Assembly: GCA_023627715.1 (NCBI GenBank)
Contig: JAMAHW010000028.1
Location: 1-64,000 of the forward strand
Length of the DNA: 64,000 nt
Direction: 5' to 3'
Source: Periconia sp. R9002
Lineage: Eukaryota; Ascomycota; Dothideomycetes; Pleosporales; Periconiaceae
Shown here: positions 24,481-35,550 of the stretch, piece by piece
Numbering within the stretch: position 1 is the stretch's first letter
Layout of the letters: every line of letters starts with the position of its first letter
Position numbers and translations under genes: made by a program
The notes under the pieces: generated by a model
Seen by the model: only the letters and a program-made list of their open reading frames with translations
What the model was told of the DNA's origin: nothing
The model's database searches: none

Positions 24481-25808
24481 ATGTTTGCAGTTCGTTTTTT
24501 TGCCTTCGTAGGCTGCGCAACAGCAGCATTGCACCATCTGTATGTCGGACATGCTGGGAACTCTATACTCCATGCGCTGGAGCTTGACGACAAGGAGCGA
24601 AAGGTGACCGAGATGGGTATGATTCCAGGGTTAACACCCTCGGCGTCACTCGTGCTAGATGTAGGTTGCCGAACCTCTTTGCACAAAACTCGCATGCTTA
24701 CAGATGAGAAGCAATCGAAGAAGACATTGTTCACCAGCGATCCTGGGAATGCAACAATCGCAAGATACGCGGTGCAAGGAGATTACTCGTTGAAGAGCGA
24801 GGGCTATACCAGCATACCCGCCTCTTGTAATGAAGCTGCCCAGATCCCCATCCGCGATCGAGCCACAACTCACCTTGAACAGGCAATACCACAAGATTCA
24901 ACACGCTTCGTCTGATTCGCAGCAGTCCGGCTTCCTATTCAGTCTTCGGGTCTGCCTCTACCGGCAGCTGCAGCACGATCTTTTCGACCCCAGTGACTGG
25001 CTCTCACGCGATTCGATCCAAGGAATTTGCTGGAGATATCAGGTCACTTGCGTGGACTTCGGATGGTCGCCATCTGCACGCTTTGGATTCGCACGCATCC
25101 CCGTCGCCATCACCCTCGACTTCGATTTTCAACTTCTTCATGGCCGAGGATCCCACTTTGAATGACCAGGAAGAAACCGATATCCTCGCCAACGTGACAG
25201 ACGCCGAGCAGATGGTCACACATCCAACCGGGAACCTGGTTTACGTCGTATCGAAAATCACCAACGAGCTCATTACGGTACCTCTTGGGGGACAAGGGAC
25301 TCTGAACAGTTCAACATTGCCAAAGCGGTTCAATATCCTCCCGAGCACCATCGACGGATCTCTTTACAGGACCTCTTCGGTTGCCATTTCTTCCTCCAAG
25401 TCAACTCTTTGGACCTTATCGCAGTCGGAGGTTCAGGCGGTGATAAGTGTCTTCAATCTGCAGGTGTCCACGGGCGAGGTGGTAGGGGTGGCCGCACGCG
25501 CGGCCTGGAGTACCATTGGGGGTATTGGCGGCGGGCAGATTGCGCCTGCACCATTTGTGGAGGGGGATGTCATAGCCGTAACAGATTCGCCAGTGGGCAT
25601 GGTAGCATTCCTGGGCCTGGAAAAGACGGCACCGGCGGCTGGTGGCAGTGTTGCGAACGAGAGGGTTGTCAAGATAGATGGTGACGGCTTTCTGGACGAG
25701 GTGTGGACGCTGGCTGCCGATCAAAACGGCGCTATTGTCAAGTTGAAGAGTTACGGGCGGATCGATCTCGGCTTAGACCATGTCGGCGAAACCGCGTGGG
25801 TAGATTGA
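24481..25808 (+). CDS. Secreted carboxy-cis,cis-muconate cyclase-like beta-propeller
   Basis: Exons 24481-24660, 24709-24826 and 24883-25808 total 1224 nt and encode 407 residues. A signal peptide (MFAVRFFAFVGCATAA) precedes HHLYVGHAGNS, the first blade of the 7-bladed propeller family of fungal carboxy-cis,cis-muconate cyclases and lactonases. Later blades show KQSKKTLFTSD, SYSVFGSASTGSCSTIFS and RSLAWTSDGRHLHALDSH. The last 130 residues still look like blade repeats (AWSTIGGIGGGQIAPAPF, AVTDSPVGMVAFLG). The first intron (48 nt) ends at an AG five bases beyond a better-looking CAG; using that CAG would break the frame, and retaining the intron stays open, so that junction is uncertain. Known relatives open or form lactones of aromatic breakdown products; activity here is inferred only. 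Confidence 0.78.
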
Positions 25809-26331
25809 GTGGATGAAGGTTCGGCCGCCATGTTGGATCCCGGTTGCGATAGTAAATGCATCTGCCTACTTTACCATTTGCGTGCATCATTCAATAGACA
25901 AGTTGCAATGCGAGCAAGGGGAGTCGTGACAAGCATAATGGACTACATGCACGCTAGCGCAGGAGTAGGAACGCATGAATGCAAGGAAGAAAGTATCACC
26001 GACCGGGCCGAAGGCGTGTGCCATGATTGGCAGCCAGGTCGGATGTGCTAGCCCATCTCCGTTCACACTCCGCTCATGGTCCCTGCACCAATATATCCAT
26101 CTCTAGGCAAGTTCGCTGCGTGTAGTCGACAACACTGGCAATTCGCTGTAGTCTTTGGATCCAACGCACATCGCCATTCGAGCACGTTCGTCACCATGTA
26201 TCTCTGCCCCCATCTACTTAAGGACCACGCCCTCTCGGTCCTCGAGTGTAGGTGCGCCGTCCGACAGATACCCAGTTGATAACCGCCATCGCATCCTCAG
26301 TCTCGCCTTTCGTTGTCTTCACAGCTTCGCC
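25809..26331. other. Intergenic region
   Basis: About 0.5 kb with no gene. The open frame runs upstream of the next start (from 26155) but lacks a secretion signal, so it is taken as leader. Confidence 0.45.
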
Positions 26332-27216
26332 ATGGCGCCTCTTCTCGCTGCTCTGCTCGGCCTTGCCTCTCTGGTCTCGGCGCAAACAACAGGCACCTTC
26401 AACGCCATGACTTTCAATGTCGCTGGCCTACCTGCTATCTTCAACGGCAATGATGTCCCTGGCGACAAAACACAAAACACTGCCCGTATTGGCCAGCTGT
26501 TCAGCAAGTACAACGTCTCCATCATCAATGTCCAGGAGGACTTCAATTACCACGCAACTCTATACGCCAACGATGACCACCCCTACCGCACGGCTACAAG
26601 CGGCGGGGTCCCCTTCGGCAGCGGTCTCAACACTCTGAGCAACTTCAACTGGTCCGGTTTCGAGCGCATCAAGTGGAGTACCTGCAGTACTTTCGACGGC
26701 GCCGACTGCTTGACGCCCAAAGGATTTACTTTCATGCGCTTGACTCTGGCTGATGGAGTAAGCTTGGATGCTTACAATCTCCACGCCGACGCTGGAACCA
26801 CCAGCGCCGACCTCAAAGCTCGCGCCGCCAACATCAAACAGGTCTCAGACTACATCAAATCACACTCGGAAGGAAACGCTGTCCTCGTCTTTGGCGATTC
26901 CAACACGCGCTACACCCGCGCAGAGGACAATCCGGCCCTCTTCAGTCAGGAAAATGGCATGACAGATGTTTGGGTTCAGTTGGCCAAAGGTGGTGTAGCC
27001 CCTACACCCGGCGCCGACGCCCTGCTGTGTAGCAACCCGTCCACCACCACAGACTGCGAGACTGTGGACAAGATGTGGTATCGTGGATCGGCCGCCTTCA
27101 CGCTTCAAGCAACAAAGTTCCAATACGCCAGCAGTATGTTTCTCCAGGAGGATGGAAATATATTGAGTGATCACAACCCTATCCTTGTTGACTTCAAGTG
27201 GACGAAGACTGCTTAG
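26332..27216 (+). CDS. Secreted endonuclease/exonuclease/phosphatase-fold hydrolase
   Basis: This is a single exon of 294 residues. Starting at 26332 gives a clean signal peptide (MAPLLAALLGLASLVSAQ). The mature protein has the DNase I-like fold motifs in order: FNAMTFNVAGLP with the first metal-site Asn, VQEDFN carrying the conserved acidic residue, YNLHADAG with the catalytic His, VFGDSNTRY (Asp and Asn, near residue 188), and the terminal ILSDHNPILVDF with the Asp-His pair. The fold includes nucleases, inositol phosphatases and sphingomyelinases. The Q-E-D-F variant of the second motif resembles secreted fungal members with unassigned substrates. The gene is convergent with the GT2 gene. 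Confidence 0.87.
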   Translation: MAPLLAALLGLASLVSAQTTGTFNAMTFNVAGLPAIFNGNDVPGDKTQNTARIGQLFSKYNVSIINVQEDFNYHATLYANDDHPYRTATSGGVPFGSGLNTLSNFNWSGFERIKWSTCSTFDGADCLTPKGFTFMRLTLADGVSLDAYNLHADAGTTSADLKARAANIKQVSDYIKSHSEGNAVLVFGDSNTRYTRAEDNPALFSQENGMTDVWVQLAKGGVAPTPGADALLCSNPSTTTDCETVDKMWYRGSAAFTLQATKFQYASSMFLQEDGNILSDHNPILVDFKWTKTA

Positions 27217-27874
27217 TGGAAGATGACGGTCTCTGAAGTGATTACCTTACGACATACTACATATTATCGCCTAGTTCTTAATATATATATTACATTTTCT
27301 CTTCCACTATCCCATTACTCAATATCTCCCATGCTTAACGGCCATGATATCCCCGACCAAGACTCAAAAACGCGCCCGTAAGGCTAGGCACATGTGTATT
27401 TGCTTATTGTAACGTTTATTCAAGTAAGACACTAACTAGTATACGAGGTAGAATTTTTAGCGTCTTGTTTTCTTTTGTAGAGTTTTTTGCTTTTAGGAGA
27501 GGGGCGAGGAGGAGAGTGCAGGGTGCCAAAATGTAGAACCGTGTAGCTTCTATGATGTTGAGCGATAATAAAGAGTGTCCAAGAAAAAGCGATTGGTGCC
27601 TCGTAGTCTGCAGGTAAGTGGCTGATTTCAATTTCGGCATAAATCAAAACACAGTTTCTCAAACAAAGCCAACATTGTAAAAAAGAAAATTCACAATACC
27701 GTTCTAAATGATTTCAGCTGAAAAGAAAACCCCATATTAACGCCAACGCCAACGACCATTGGGAGCCGAGTGAGCCTTACAAGCCCACACACAGCACGGG
27801 AAGAGAAAACCACCAATGTATCTTATTCCATTCCCCACAACCATTCTGCTCTGCTACTAACCTGGAAGGCGACC
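27217..27874. other. Intergenic region between convergent genes
   Basis: The 3' flanks of the secreted hydrolase and GT2 meet here. The sequence is AT-rich with short T runs. No gene is recognised. Confidence 0.5.
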
Positions 27875-30846
27875 TCACCAAGTAAAAAGCATCAAATTCG
27901 GGTTCAGCAGCACCGGCAGCAGAAAATGACTAACCACCTGCGACGCAAGCGGCCAAATAGCGACGAGCTCGTTGATCCTCCAAAACTCGTCGACGCCAAC
28001 CGCCATGTAGACCATGGTAGCCGACACGCAGGTGCACCACAAAAAGGTGCCCTTGAACCGCTTCAGCACGCGCGGAATCTCCTCAAAGAACGACACGGCT
28101 TCGACTTCCTTGGCCGTGGCGCCCCACGACATGTCGATGCTGAAGAGGTGCGAGAGGAGCGCTTGGCTGACGTGCATGGAGACGCCGCCGAGGAAGATGA
28201 CGAGGAGGGGTATGTACTTGATGTTGATCCAGAGGTTCTGGAGGAGACCGCCTTCGCTGATGCGATAGCGAAGGACCGCGAGCGAGATGTTTCCGAGCGC
28301 GGTGAAGACCAAGACGAGCGAGAAGTAGATGCGGAACGAGTCTTGGTAGTACTTGTCGAGGAGGCCGTTGTTGAACCATCCCATGAGGAAGTAGTTGAGG
28401 AGCGTGAAGGCCCATGCCGTGCCGATGGCGTAGTAGGTGCCGATGTAAGCCATGATGGTTAATTTAGATGGGAGCGGCATGCGTGATGTGATGAAGCGGA
28501 TGAAGAGGCCGGTGAAGGGTCCACATGTAATCCAGTCGCGGAAAGGGTGGAAAATGAGCTCGCTACATCCATATGCGTACCTGTAAAAGAGAAATGAGTC
28601 CTGTTGATTTAAACTAGGAAAGAGGGGTGGGGGGTTGGCATACTTCTCCCAGCGCGCAAGCTCGTCATAGACTGTGAGCGACACTCCTTCCTTGAAACCA
28701 AGTCCTTGATACGCCGCTAGTCGTACGATATAACCTGCCGTCTGCAAGCGTAAAGCCATATCAAAATCCTCCGACACCGTGTTTTCAGACCAGTACTTCT
28801 CCTTGTTGTCGAGGTTGCACTGGTATGCAATTTCCTGCATAGCAGTCCAGCGAAGAATGGCGTTGTGGCCCACAAAGGGTGCAACGTCTCCATTGGCAAC
28901 GGCATACTGAATCTGAGTGTAGATGAGATTAGTGAAGAAGGTAATACCCTTCTCGAAGAAACTGGTGGTAACGTTCATGACGCCGGATGTGTATTGGAGG
29001 ATAGCGACTTCGGGAGACTGCTCCATTTCGCTGACGGCCTCGAGCAAGCAGTCGGAGGGAACTCGCGTATCGCTGTCAATCAGAAGAATGTAGTCACCTA
29101 CGCGGATATTTCCGTCTGCCCAGGCTTCACCTTCCATCTGCCCAATAACCTGGTTGAGAGCTTCGCTATAGGCCTGATTTTCACGCTTCTGCGTCCAAGT
29201 CTCATCCCGTTCGATGTTTAACAGCAGCTCCTCAACCTGAACGCTGATCGCCAGGGCATAGTTCATGTTGGATGCCTTCTTGAATTTTCCTCGGCGATGA
29301 AACTGACGCTCTTTTGGCTCCCTTGGGTTGGGATTGTGCTTCGGCCGTGCCACCCACCCAATACCGTGCTCATCGTAGAAGTCCTGTCGAGCTTTAGCCT
29401 CGTCTTCGGAAACGAGCTGCATGCCATCGTCGTTGACCAGTATATTGGCAGTGCCTCCTTGCATTTCGTATGTGGAAATCGCGGCCTTGATGGATTGAAT
29501 GGTGGGTTCAATAACGGCATGCAAACCCTCCTTGTATACGGGCATCTGTATGGTAATATGAGGTAGACTCTCGCAGGCGTCTATAGATAGGCGAGGAGGA
29601 GCTTTCCCGGAGTAGAACCTGGAGTTTGTCTTCATCTGATCGGTTGGGCCAAGAATTTGCAATACATTGCCAACGAGTGCTTGGAAAAAGAAAAGTGCGA
29701 GCCACATCTGAGGAAGTGTGGCGAGAGCAAATAGCAGGCGGAGAAAATTTCGATCGATGGATATCTCCATCGCAATCTGTCTCCACCCACCTCCTAGCGT
29801 TGTGATTACCAGGGTCAAGGTTACTGCTGTGCACCAAGCCTGGATGAGAGTCATTGGTCTCTCATTTCGAGTTGGGCCATCTTCTACCACTTGTCGCCAA
29901 TCTTCGCGTGCCAAGTCGTCGGTTTGTTTCCCCGTTTCTCCCTCGATATACACCTGATCTTTACCCCAGATCATCCGCATCAAATTGTCTTGAATGTACC
30001 TACAATTCATGTCAGCACATCATCAGATTGGTTTGCCGCAGCGAATTATCGAAAACTCCGACATTGGCTCGCATGCTGCCCAACGCTATGGATATACTCA
30101 CTGTGCTCGGTCGAGCAATCGCTTTGGGTCATCCTCCCACACCAAAAGCAGCTTCAAAGAGGCAATAAACGCAGCGGATTGGTACCTCTGGCAATGAGGC
30201 AAAGCACCAACATCAGGAATGATCTGCAAACGAAGCCCTTGGTTGATCTGAACCCAAGGTTTATCGGTACGTGCAAGCAGAAGGTTGATGACACGAGTGT
30301 TGACAGTCATAGCAACCTATGACGTTCGTAAGCGGTCAATGCACACAATCTGAACTAGAGCTGGCGGATGGTACTCACCCTTGCACCCAGTTGGCTAACG
30401 GCCTGGTAGAGTCCGGAAGATTCGGAATGCAACTGGGCCGGGCAGCAGACGAAGGAGCCCTTGGACTTTTTGAGAAAAACACCTTCATCGGCACCTCCTG
30501 TGGTCCACAAGCGCTCTTCTTGCTTCAGATGTAACCAGTTGACAAGCATTTCGCTCTTGAGATCTTTTTTGTGCTCGGAATCGTTGACCTCAGGGCCAGA
30601 CGGAAGGCACCAAGAAGAACGTCCGCCATGGGGGCGAAGGACATCTGAAGCCGAATCGTTGTCGAAACCGCGTACGGAAGGCAGAGGAGAGGGATGGTTG
30701 GCATACAAATTGTCGTCGGCTTCAACTTCGCCCTCTAGAGCGCAGTCCGCTCTTGTGACAGGTGAGCCAACGGGTTGCTCCGAACGACTGCCAGACTCAA
30801 CATTATCTGCCCCTATCACGCTGGGCGCACGTTGGAGTGGAAACAT
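27875..30846 (-). CDS. GT2: Type 2 glycosyltransferase (fungal GT2, surface hyphal growth type)
   Basis: Exons 30846-30379, 30316-30102, 29999-28644 and 28580-27875 total 2745 nt and encode 914 residues. An N-terminal soluble region precedes two membrane segments near the glycosyltransferase family 2 domain. Catalytic features are PHITIQMPVYKEGL, the first acidic motif in NILVNDDG, LLIDSDTRVPSDCLLEAV with the DxD, GHNAILRW, and ENTVSEDFDMALRL with the ED base. The processive position reads ELARWEKYAYG, so the RW is present but the leading Gln is Glu. At least six membrane helices follow. The protein resembles the GT2 described in Zymoseptoria tritici and Fusarium graminearum, which is needed for hyphal growth on solid surfaces and for plant infection. 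The polymer made is unknown. The third intron (63 bp) is in frame and stop-free. Confidence 0.9.
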
Positions 30847-31458
30847 TTCCTGCCCTTTGTCGCCCAGACGTCAATAAGTCAAAGTGGTTGTTGAAGGCTG
30901 TGCGATGCGGAGGGTAGCAAAGGATGCTGTTGCAGGGGAGCTGTCAGATATTGGGATTTAAAGACAGATGGACGGTGCGTCCGCCGCTAGTCGTGGAAAA
31001 ATCGAACTGAAGTATTGTAAATAATGGTGAGTCAATGCGAGCGAACTAAAATGTCATCTTGGATATGGAGAAGTCGAGAAAAGAGCGGGAATCCATTGCT
31101 AATGCGTGTAGAGATGTTGGGACAGATTTTCGAGAGCGGTATGGAATGGGGCGAGAAGAACACGGCGAAAGGTATTTAAAGCAGGATCGAGGGGTTGGTG
31201 GTGTGGAAGGCGAAGCTCCCTATAATGGAATGGTAGATTCATCATGATGAACCTTGATGCGTTCTGCGCCAATGAACACCAGCCTCCAAATGTATGATGC
31301 CAACATGCCAACGCCCGGAACCAACCAGAAAGAAAATACATCCAAGGCCCCAACTAACAATTAACCAGTAGGTATCCACAAGAAGCTATGTAACAGAGGG
31401 AGAAAATATTTTTCTACACGGTAAACGAGACACGAAAGAGAATTTCTGTGGCGCAGAG
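30847..31458. other. Intergenic region upstream of GT2 and downstream of MAD2
   Basis: About 0.6 kb. It contains the GT2 promoter side and the 3' flank of MAD2. No gene or repeat was recognised. Confidence 0.5.
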
Positions 31459-32269
31459 CTAATCCGCAAGTCTAATATAAACGTCAGCGCAATGGCATCG
31501 CCAGCCCGTGGGCTTGCACGACACGTACCTGTAGCTCACCAGGGTATCAACACGGTGATTGCTCGTGCTGAAACTTCTCAGTTGGACCTTCTCGCCATTC
31601 TTGATTTCTTTGGCATCGCTGTCGCCCCATTCGAGAGGCACTTCGGAATCGGCGTCGGCATAGACGAGGACGTTGAAGGTGCAGTTACCGTCGAGCATGG
31701 GCAGGAAGGTGACGGAGGCGGTGATCTGACGGAAGATGGACTGAATCTCGGCTTGAATTTCGGCTTCCGTCTTTTCTCCTGGGGTGTCGTGATCAGGGGA
31801 TGCATTTTCCTTGTCTGTTGACTTTTTGGATGATTTGGATTTTGAGGAGTTGCCGAAGATTTGCACGTCAAACTGCCAGCGTTCGACATGTTCGCCAGTC
31901 TCCTTGCTAGTGATGACGATGACCAGCTTGGAAATCTTGCCGCCGTACATCCAGTCCTTGAGCTGGGACATGATCTTTTTGATGTAGGCCTTGACCTGGT
32001 CATCGGCAGTAACCATCATGGTCAAACCATACTTCTTGACGCTGCAAAGGGTTAGTGCGAGCGAATGGTTGGGAGGAGCGGGGAGGGTTTGGGTACGCAG
32101 TAAAGTCTTCGGCGGGGTAGACGCCTCGCTGGAACAGGATGGTGTTGATGCAGTACTCGAAAAATTCGTTGACGATTTTGGAGGATCCTTTGAGGGCGAG
32201 CCTGTGCACCTTGGACGAGTCTTTGGCAGATGATTTGGACTTGGAAGAGGGTTTGGGTGGTTGGGACAT
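31459..32269 (-). CDS. MAD2: Spindle assembly checkpoint protein Mad2 (HORMA domain)
   Basis: Exons 32269-32097, 32041-31529 and a 13-nt final exon (31471-31459) sum to 699 nt and encode 232 residues. The HORMA core is easy to follow: [22 protein letters not shown], the motif [51 protein letters not shown] strand [31 protein letters not shown] and the safety-belt end [13 protein letters not shown]. Mad2 delays anaphase by binding Cdc20. A Ser/Lys-rich N-terminal extension and an insertion rich in Ser, Lys and Glu after IFGNS make it longer than the ~200-residue family norm. It is divergent from GUF1, with about 557 bp between start codons. Confidence 0.95.
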
Positions 32270-32826
32270 GGTTGCAGGCAAAAACTAGCTAGCTAGGTGA
32301 CGATGTCGAAATGGTGGAGGAATCGCGACTTGTGATGTTTGGAGGGGCCAGGCTGGTTGTCCCGATGTTGCGGAGGGGCAAGGGTTCCGCGTTGGCGGGG
32401 TAACGAACGAGAGGAGATGGTCCAGGCAAGGCAGGCAAGCAACTAAGCAGATCGGAAAGTCGATGATGAATGTTGGGGACTATGAAGAGAAATAGCAGGG
32501 TGTATACGTATCATGTACAGTGAGTGAAAGGCGTCGTTCCATGGTGCTTCAAGTCTGTGATATGTACTTTAATGGGTCGTTGGCGGATCGGAGGAAAAGG
32601 GCTGGGGAATGCCGATGCAGACTAGGTCTCCCTGGGCCTAGCGCATAACGACACTTCCTCAACCTCCATCAATTTCCTCACATATGGAGATGGAATCATG
32701 ACATTTTCCATCCCATGTTGCCAGCCTGTCTTTTCCATTGCATTGACCTGACCAACCAAAAGCAATTCATCGTTACGGACCGACGTCACCAGATTGATTG
32801 TCCTCCTTCGCATATGTTCCGAACTC
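32270..32826. promoter_or_regulatory. Shared divergent promoter of MAD2 and GUF1
   Basis: The 557 bp between the two ATGs must contain both promoters. A GC-leaning half lies next to MAD2. No specific factor site can be named with confidence. Confidence 0.4.
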
Positions 32827-34830
32827 ATGCGATCATGCGTCGGATCCGCGAGCAGCAGCCGCCTTCTCCTGCACACCTGGCGACGCCGGTTTGAGCCAGG
32901 ATCGTGGACTACAGATTGGATACACCACCGCTATCCTGTCCGAAATCCGTTCCCCCAGCAAGTCCGCCATTACGCCGTTCCCTTCCGTGTCCAGTCCGAC
33001 CTCGAGAAGCGCATCGCCGACATCCCCATCGACCGCTACCGCAATTTTTGCATCGTTGCCCACGTCGACCATGGCAAGAGCACTCTCTCGGATCGCCTAC
33101 TCGAGCTCACGGGCACCATACAAGCCGGTGGGAACAAGCAGATATTGGACAAGCTGGACGTGGAACGCGAGCGTGGCATCACTGTCAAGGCCCAGACGTG
33201 CACCATGATCCACAATCACGAAGGCCAGGACTATCTGCTGCACCTCGTCGATACCCCCGGCCACGTCGACTTCCGCGCCGAGGTCTCGCGCAGTTATGCT
33301 AGCTGCGGCGGTGCTCTCCTGCTCGTCGATGCCAGCCAGGGCGTTCAGGCTCAGACCGTCGCAAACTTTTACCTTGCCTTCTCTCAGGGCCTAACCCTGG
33401 TCCCCGTGCTGAACAAGGTCGATCTTCCCCACTCGGACCCACCCCGCGTGCTCGAGCAGATGCATGACACTTTCGAAATCGATCCCGAATCCGCCATCCT
33501 CGTGTCCGCAAAAACGGGCAAGAACGTCGAAGCTCTTCTGCCCACCGTCATCGACAAGATCCCCGCCCCAGTCGGTGACCCCAATGCGCCCCTCCGCATC
33601 CTGCTCGTCGATTCATGGTATGACGTCTACAGAGGCGTCATCCTGCTGGTGCGTGTGTTCGATGGCCAGGTCAAGCCAGGTGACACCATCCGCTCGTTTG
33701 CTACGGGTCTGAAATACATTGTCGGGGAGGTGGGAATCATGTATCCCTTGGAAACCCCCCAGACGGTCCTCCGGGCAGGTCAGGTCGGCTACATCTACTT
33801 TAATCCGGGCATGAAGCGCTCGCAGGAAGCAAAGGTTGGCGATACATTCACCACGGTCGGCTCCGAGAAGCTCGTTGAGCCGTTACCTGGTTTCGAAGAA
33901 CCCAAGAGCATGGTGTTTGTGGCCGCTTTCCCTACTGACCAGGATAAGCACGAATTTCTTGAAGACAGCATTCAACAAATCATTCTCAACGACCGCAGTG
34001 TGACGCTCCAAAAGGAATCCTCCGATGCCCTCGGTGCCGGCTGGAGGTTGGGCTTCCTCGGCACTCTACACTGCTCCGTCTTCGAAGACCGTCTGCGCCA
34101 AGAACACGGCGCCAACATCATCATCACGCCGCCCTCGGTTCCATTCAAGGTCGTTTACAAGGATGGCACAGAAGCCATCATCACAAACCCCAACGAATTC
34201 CCCGATCAAGACCAGGCCCATTTCAAACTCGCCGAGGTCCACGAGCCGTACGTTCTTGCCACCATCACCCTGCCGGACGAGTACCTCGGTGAGGTCATCA
34301 AGCTATGCGAGGCCAACCGCGGCGAGCAAAAGGAACTCACCTTTTTCACCGCTACCCAAGTCATTCTCAAATATGACCTCCCACTTTCCCACCTGGTCGA
34401 CGATTTCTTCGGCAAGCTCAAAGGCGCAACAAAGGGTTATGCAACCCTCGACTACGAAGACTCCGGCTATCACCGCTCCTCCATCGTCAAGCTCCAACTT
34501 CTCGTCAACGGCGAGCCGGTGGATGCCGTCTCCCGCGTGTTGCACACCTCACAGGTGGAGCGTGTGGGTCGCGCATGGGTATCGAAATTTAAAGAACACG
34601 TCGATCGCCAGATGTTCGAAGTCGTCATCCAAGCCGCCGTCGGCAGGAGGATCGTGGCGCGTGAAACCATCAAGCCGTTCCGCAAGGACGTCCTGGCCAA
34701 GCTGCACGCATCCGACATCAGTCGCCGGCGCAAATTGCTCGAGCGGCAGAAGGAAGGACGTAAGAAGCTGAGGTCAGTTGGCAGCGTGGTGATTGAGCAG
34801 GAGGCCTTCCAGAAATTTCTGGCCAAGTGA
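32827..34830 (+). CDS. GUF1: Mitochondrial translation factor GUF1 (EF4/LepA)
   Basis: This is a single exon of 667 residues. The N-terminal 60 residues are Arg/Ser-rich and fit a mitochondrial presequence ([20 protein letters not shown]). The GTPase domain begins at [16 protein letters not shown] (about residues 74-88), with switch [13 protein letters not shown], the G3 motif DTPGHVDF, G4 NKVDLP and G5 SAKTG. Domains II to V follow, and the LepA-specific C-terminus is recognisable from [16 protein letters not shown] and [19 protein letters not shown]. Guf1 is a ribosome-dependent GTPase that back-translocates or remodels stalled mitochondrial ribosomes. The start at 32827 is the first ATG of the frame and leaves a credible targeting sequence. 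Confidence 0.96.
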   Translation: MRSCVGSASSSRLLLHTWRRRFEPGSWTTDWIHHRYPVRNPFPQQVRHYAVPFRVQSDLEKRIADIPIDRYRNFCIVAHVDHGKSTLSDRLLELTGTIQAGGNKQILDKLDVERERGITVKAQTCTMIHNHEGQDYLLHLVDTPGHVDFRAEVSRSYASCGGALLLVDASQGVQAQTVANFYLAFSQGLTLVPVLNKVDLPHSDPPRVLEQMHDTFEIDPESAILVSAKTGKNVEALLPTVIDKIPAPVGDPNAPLRILLVDSWYDVYRGVILLVRVFDGQVKPGDTIRSFATGLKYIVGEVGIMYPLETPQTVLRAGQVGYIYFNPGMKRSQEAKVGDTFTTVGSEKLVEPLPGFEEPKSMVFVAAFPTDQDKHEFLEDSIQQIILNDRSVTLQKESSDALGAGWRLGFLGTLHCSVFEDRLRQEHGANIIITPPSVPFKVVYKDGTEAIITNPNEFPDQDQAHFKLAEVHEPYVLATITLPDEYLGEVIKLCEANRGEQKELTFFTATQVILKYDLPLSHLVDDFFGKLKGATKGYATLDYEDSGYHRSSIVKLQLLVNGEPVDAVSRVLHTSQVERVGRAWVSKFKEHVDRQMFEVVIQAAVGRRIVARETIKPFRKDVLAKLHASDISRRRKLLERQKEGRKKLRSVGSVVIEQEAFQKFLAK

Positions 34831-35090
34831 TGAGATTTCCTTTGCGCAGAAGCACGAAACCTTTTTTTTTCATCTCATCTCTTCACCCTTTGTGTTATTA
34901 TATTGTAGAAATAGAAAGCAAGCGTATATGCACAGTAACGCACCCTCTGGCATACGTTATTAGGATTAATCAAGAGCTTCATAACAACAAATAAATGGCG
35001 GAGAACAATGCGGTTTTCGTATGTTATGGCCTTCAGCGCCTTATTTTTTTTTTCAAAGATCTCCAAACTGCTACATGAAAGAAAGTTCGG
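34831..35090. other. 3' flank of GUF1
   Basis: AT-rich trailer with T and A runs and no gene. It grades into the TA-rich relic that follows. Confidence 0.4.
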
Positions 35091-35470
35091 CGCTTCGAAA
35101 TTACGGCTATTAATGCGGCGTACTTTCGCTCCGCCCGATCTCTCCGTTATACGGCGAACCGTAAGTAACTATATTAGTATTGTAAACCTTTTAGCTTAAC
35201 TTAGAGATAACCCTTAGTTATTACTTAAACGATATAGTACTTTAAACTTTACTAAACCTCTACGTAAAGCAGCACTATAATGTACGATACAGATCGCAGT
35301 CTTTTTATAAAAAAGGGGTCTAGTTAAGAGCGTAGGCGGATAAGTTCTCGCTCTTTAAAGCGTTCGTAGTGTTACATAATAGTAGACCTTAAAACTTAGT
35401 ATTTCTTTTCCTCCTTACAAGGAATAAACACGGCAAAAGAATTCGTTACCTTACTACTTTAAGCTAAGGT
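35091..35470. repeat. TA-rich relic that looks RIP-mutated
   Basis: About 380 bp are dominated by TTA, TAA and CTTA words with many TpA steps and few CpA or TpG steps, while CpG-containing islands such as GCGTACTT and GCGTAGGCGG remain. That dinucleotide pattern is the usual mark of repeat-induced point mutation in Pezizomycotina. No open frame survives and no terminal repeat was identified, so the original element cannot be named. Confidence 0.55.
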
Positions 35471-35550
35471 TGAAGGACGAGATGATGACTCTGTGATATA
35501 TATACTTAGACACGCTACCATGTTATTCCATCTATCCACACCACCCTACT

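Noticed and set aside
26155..26331. N-terminal extension of the secreted hydrolase
   Set aside because: The downstream ATG at 26332 gives a clean signal peptide; the extension would bury it.
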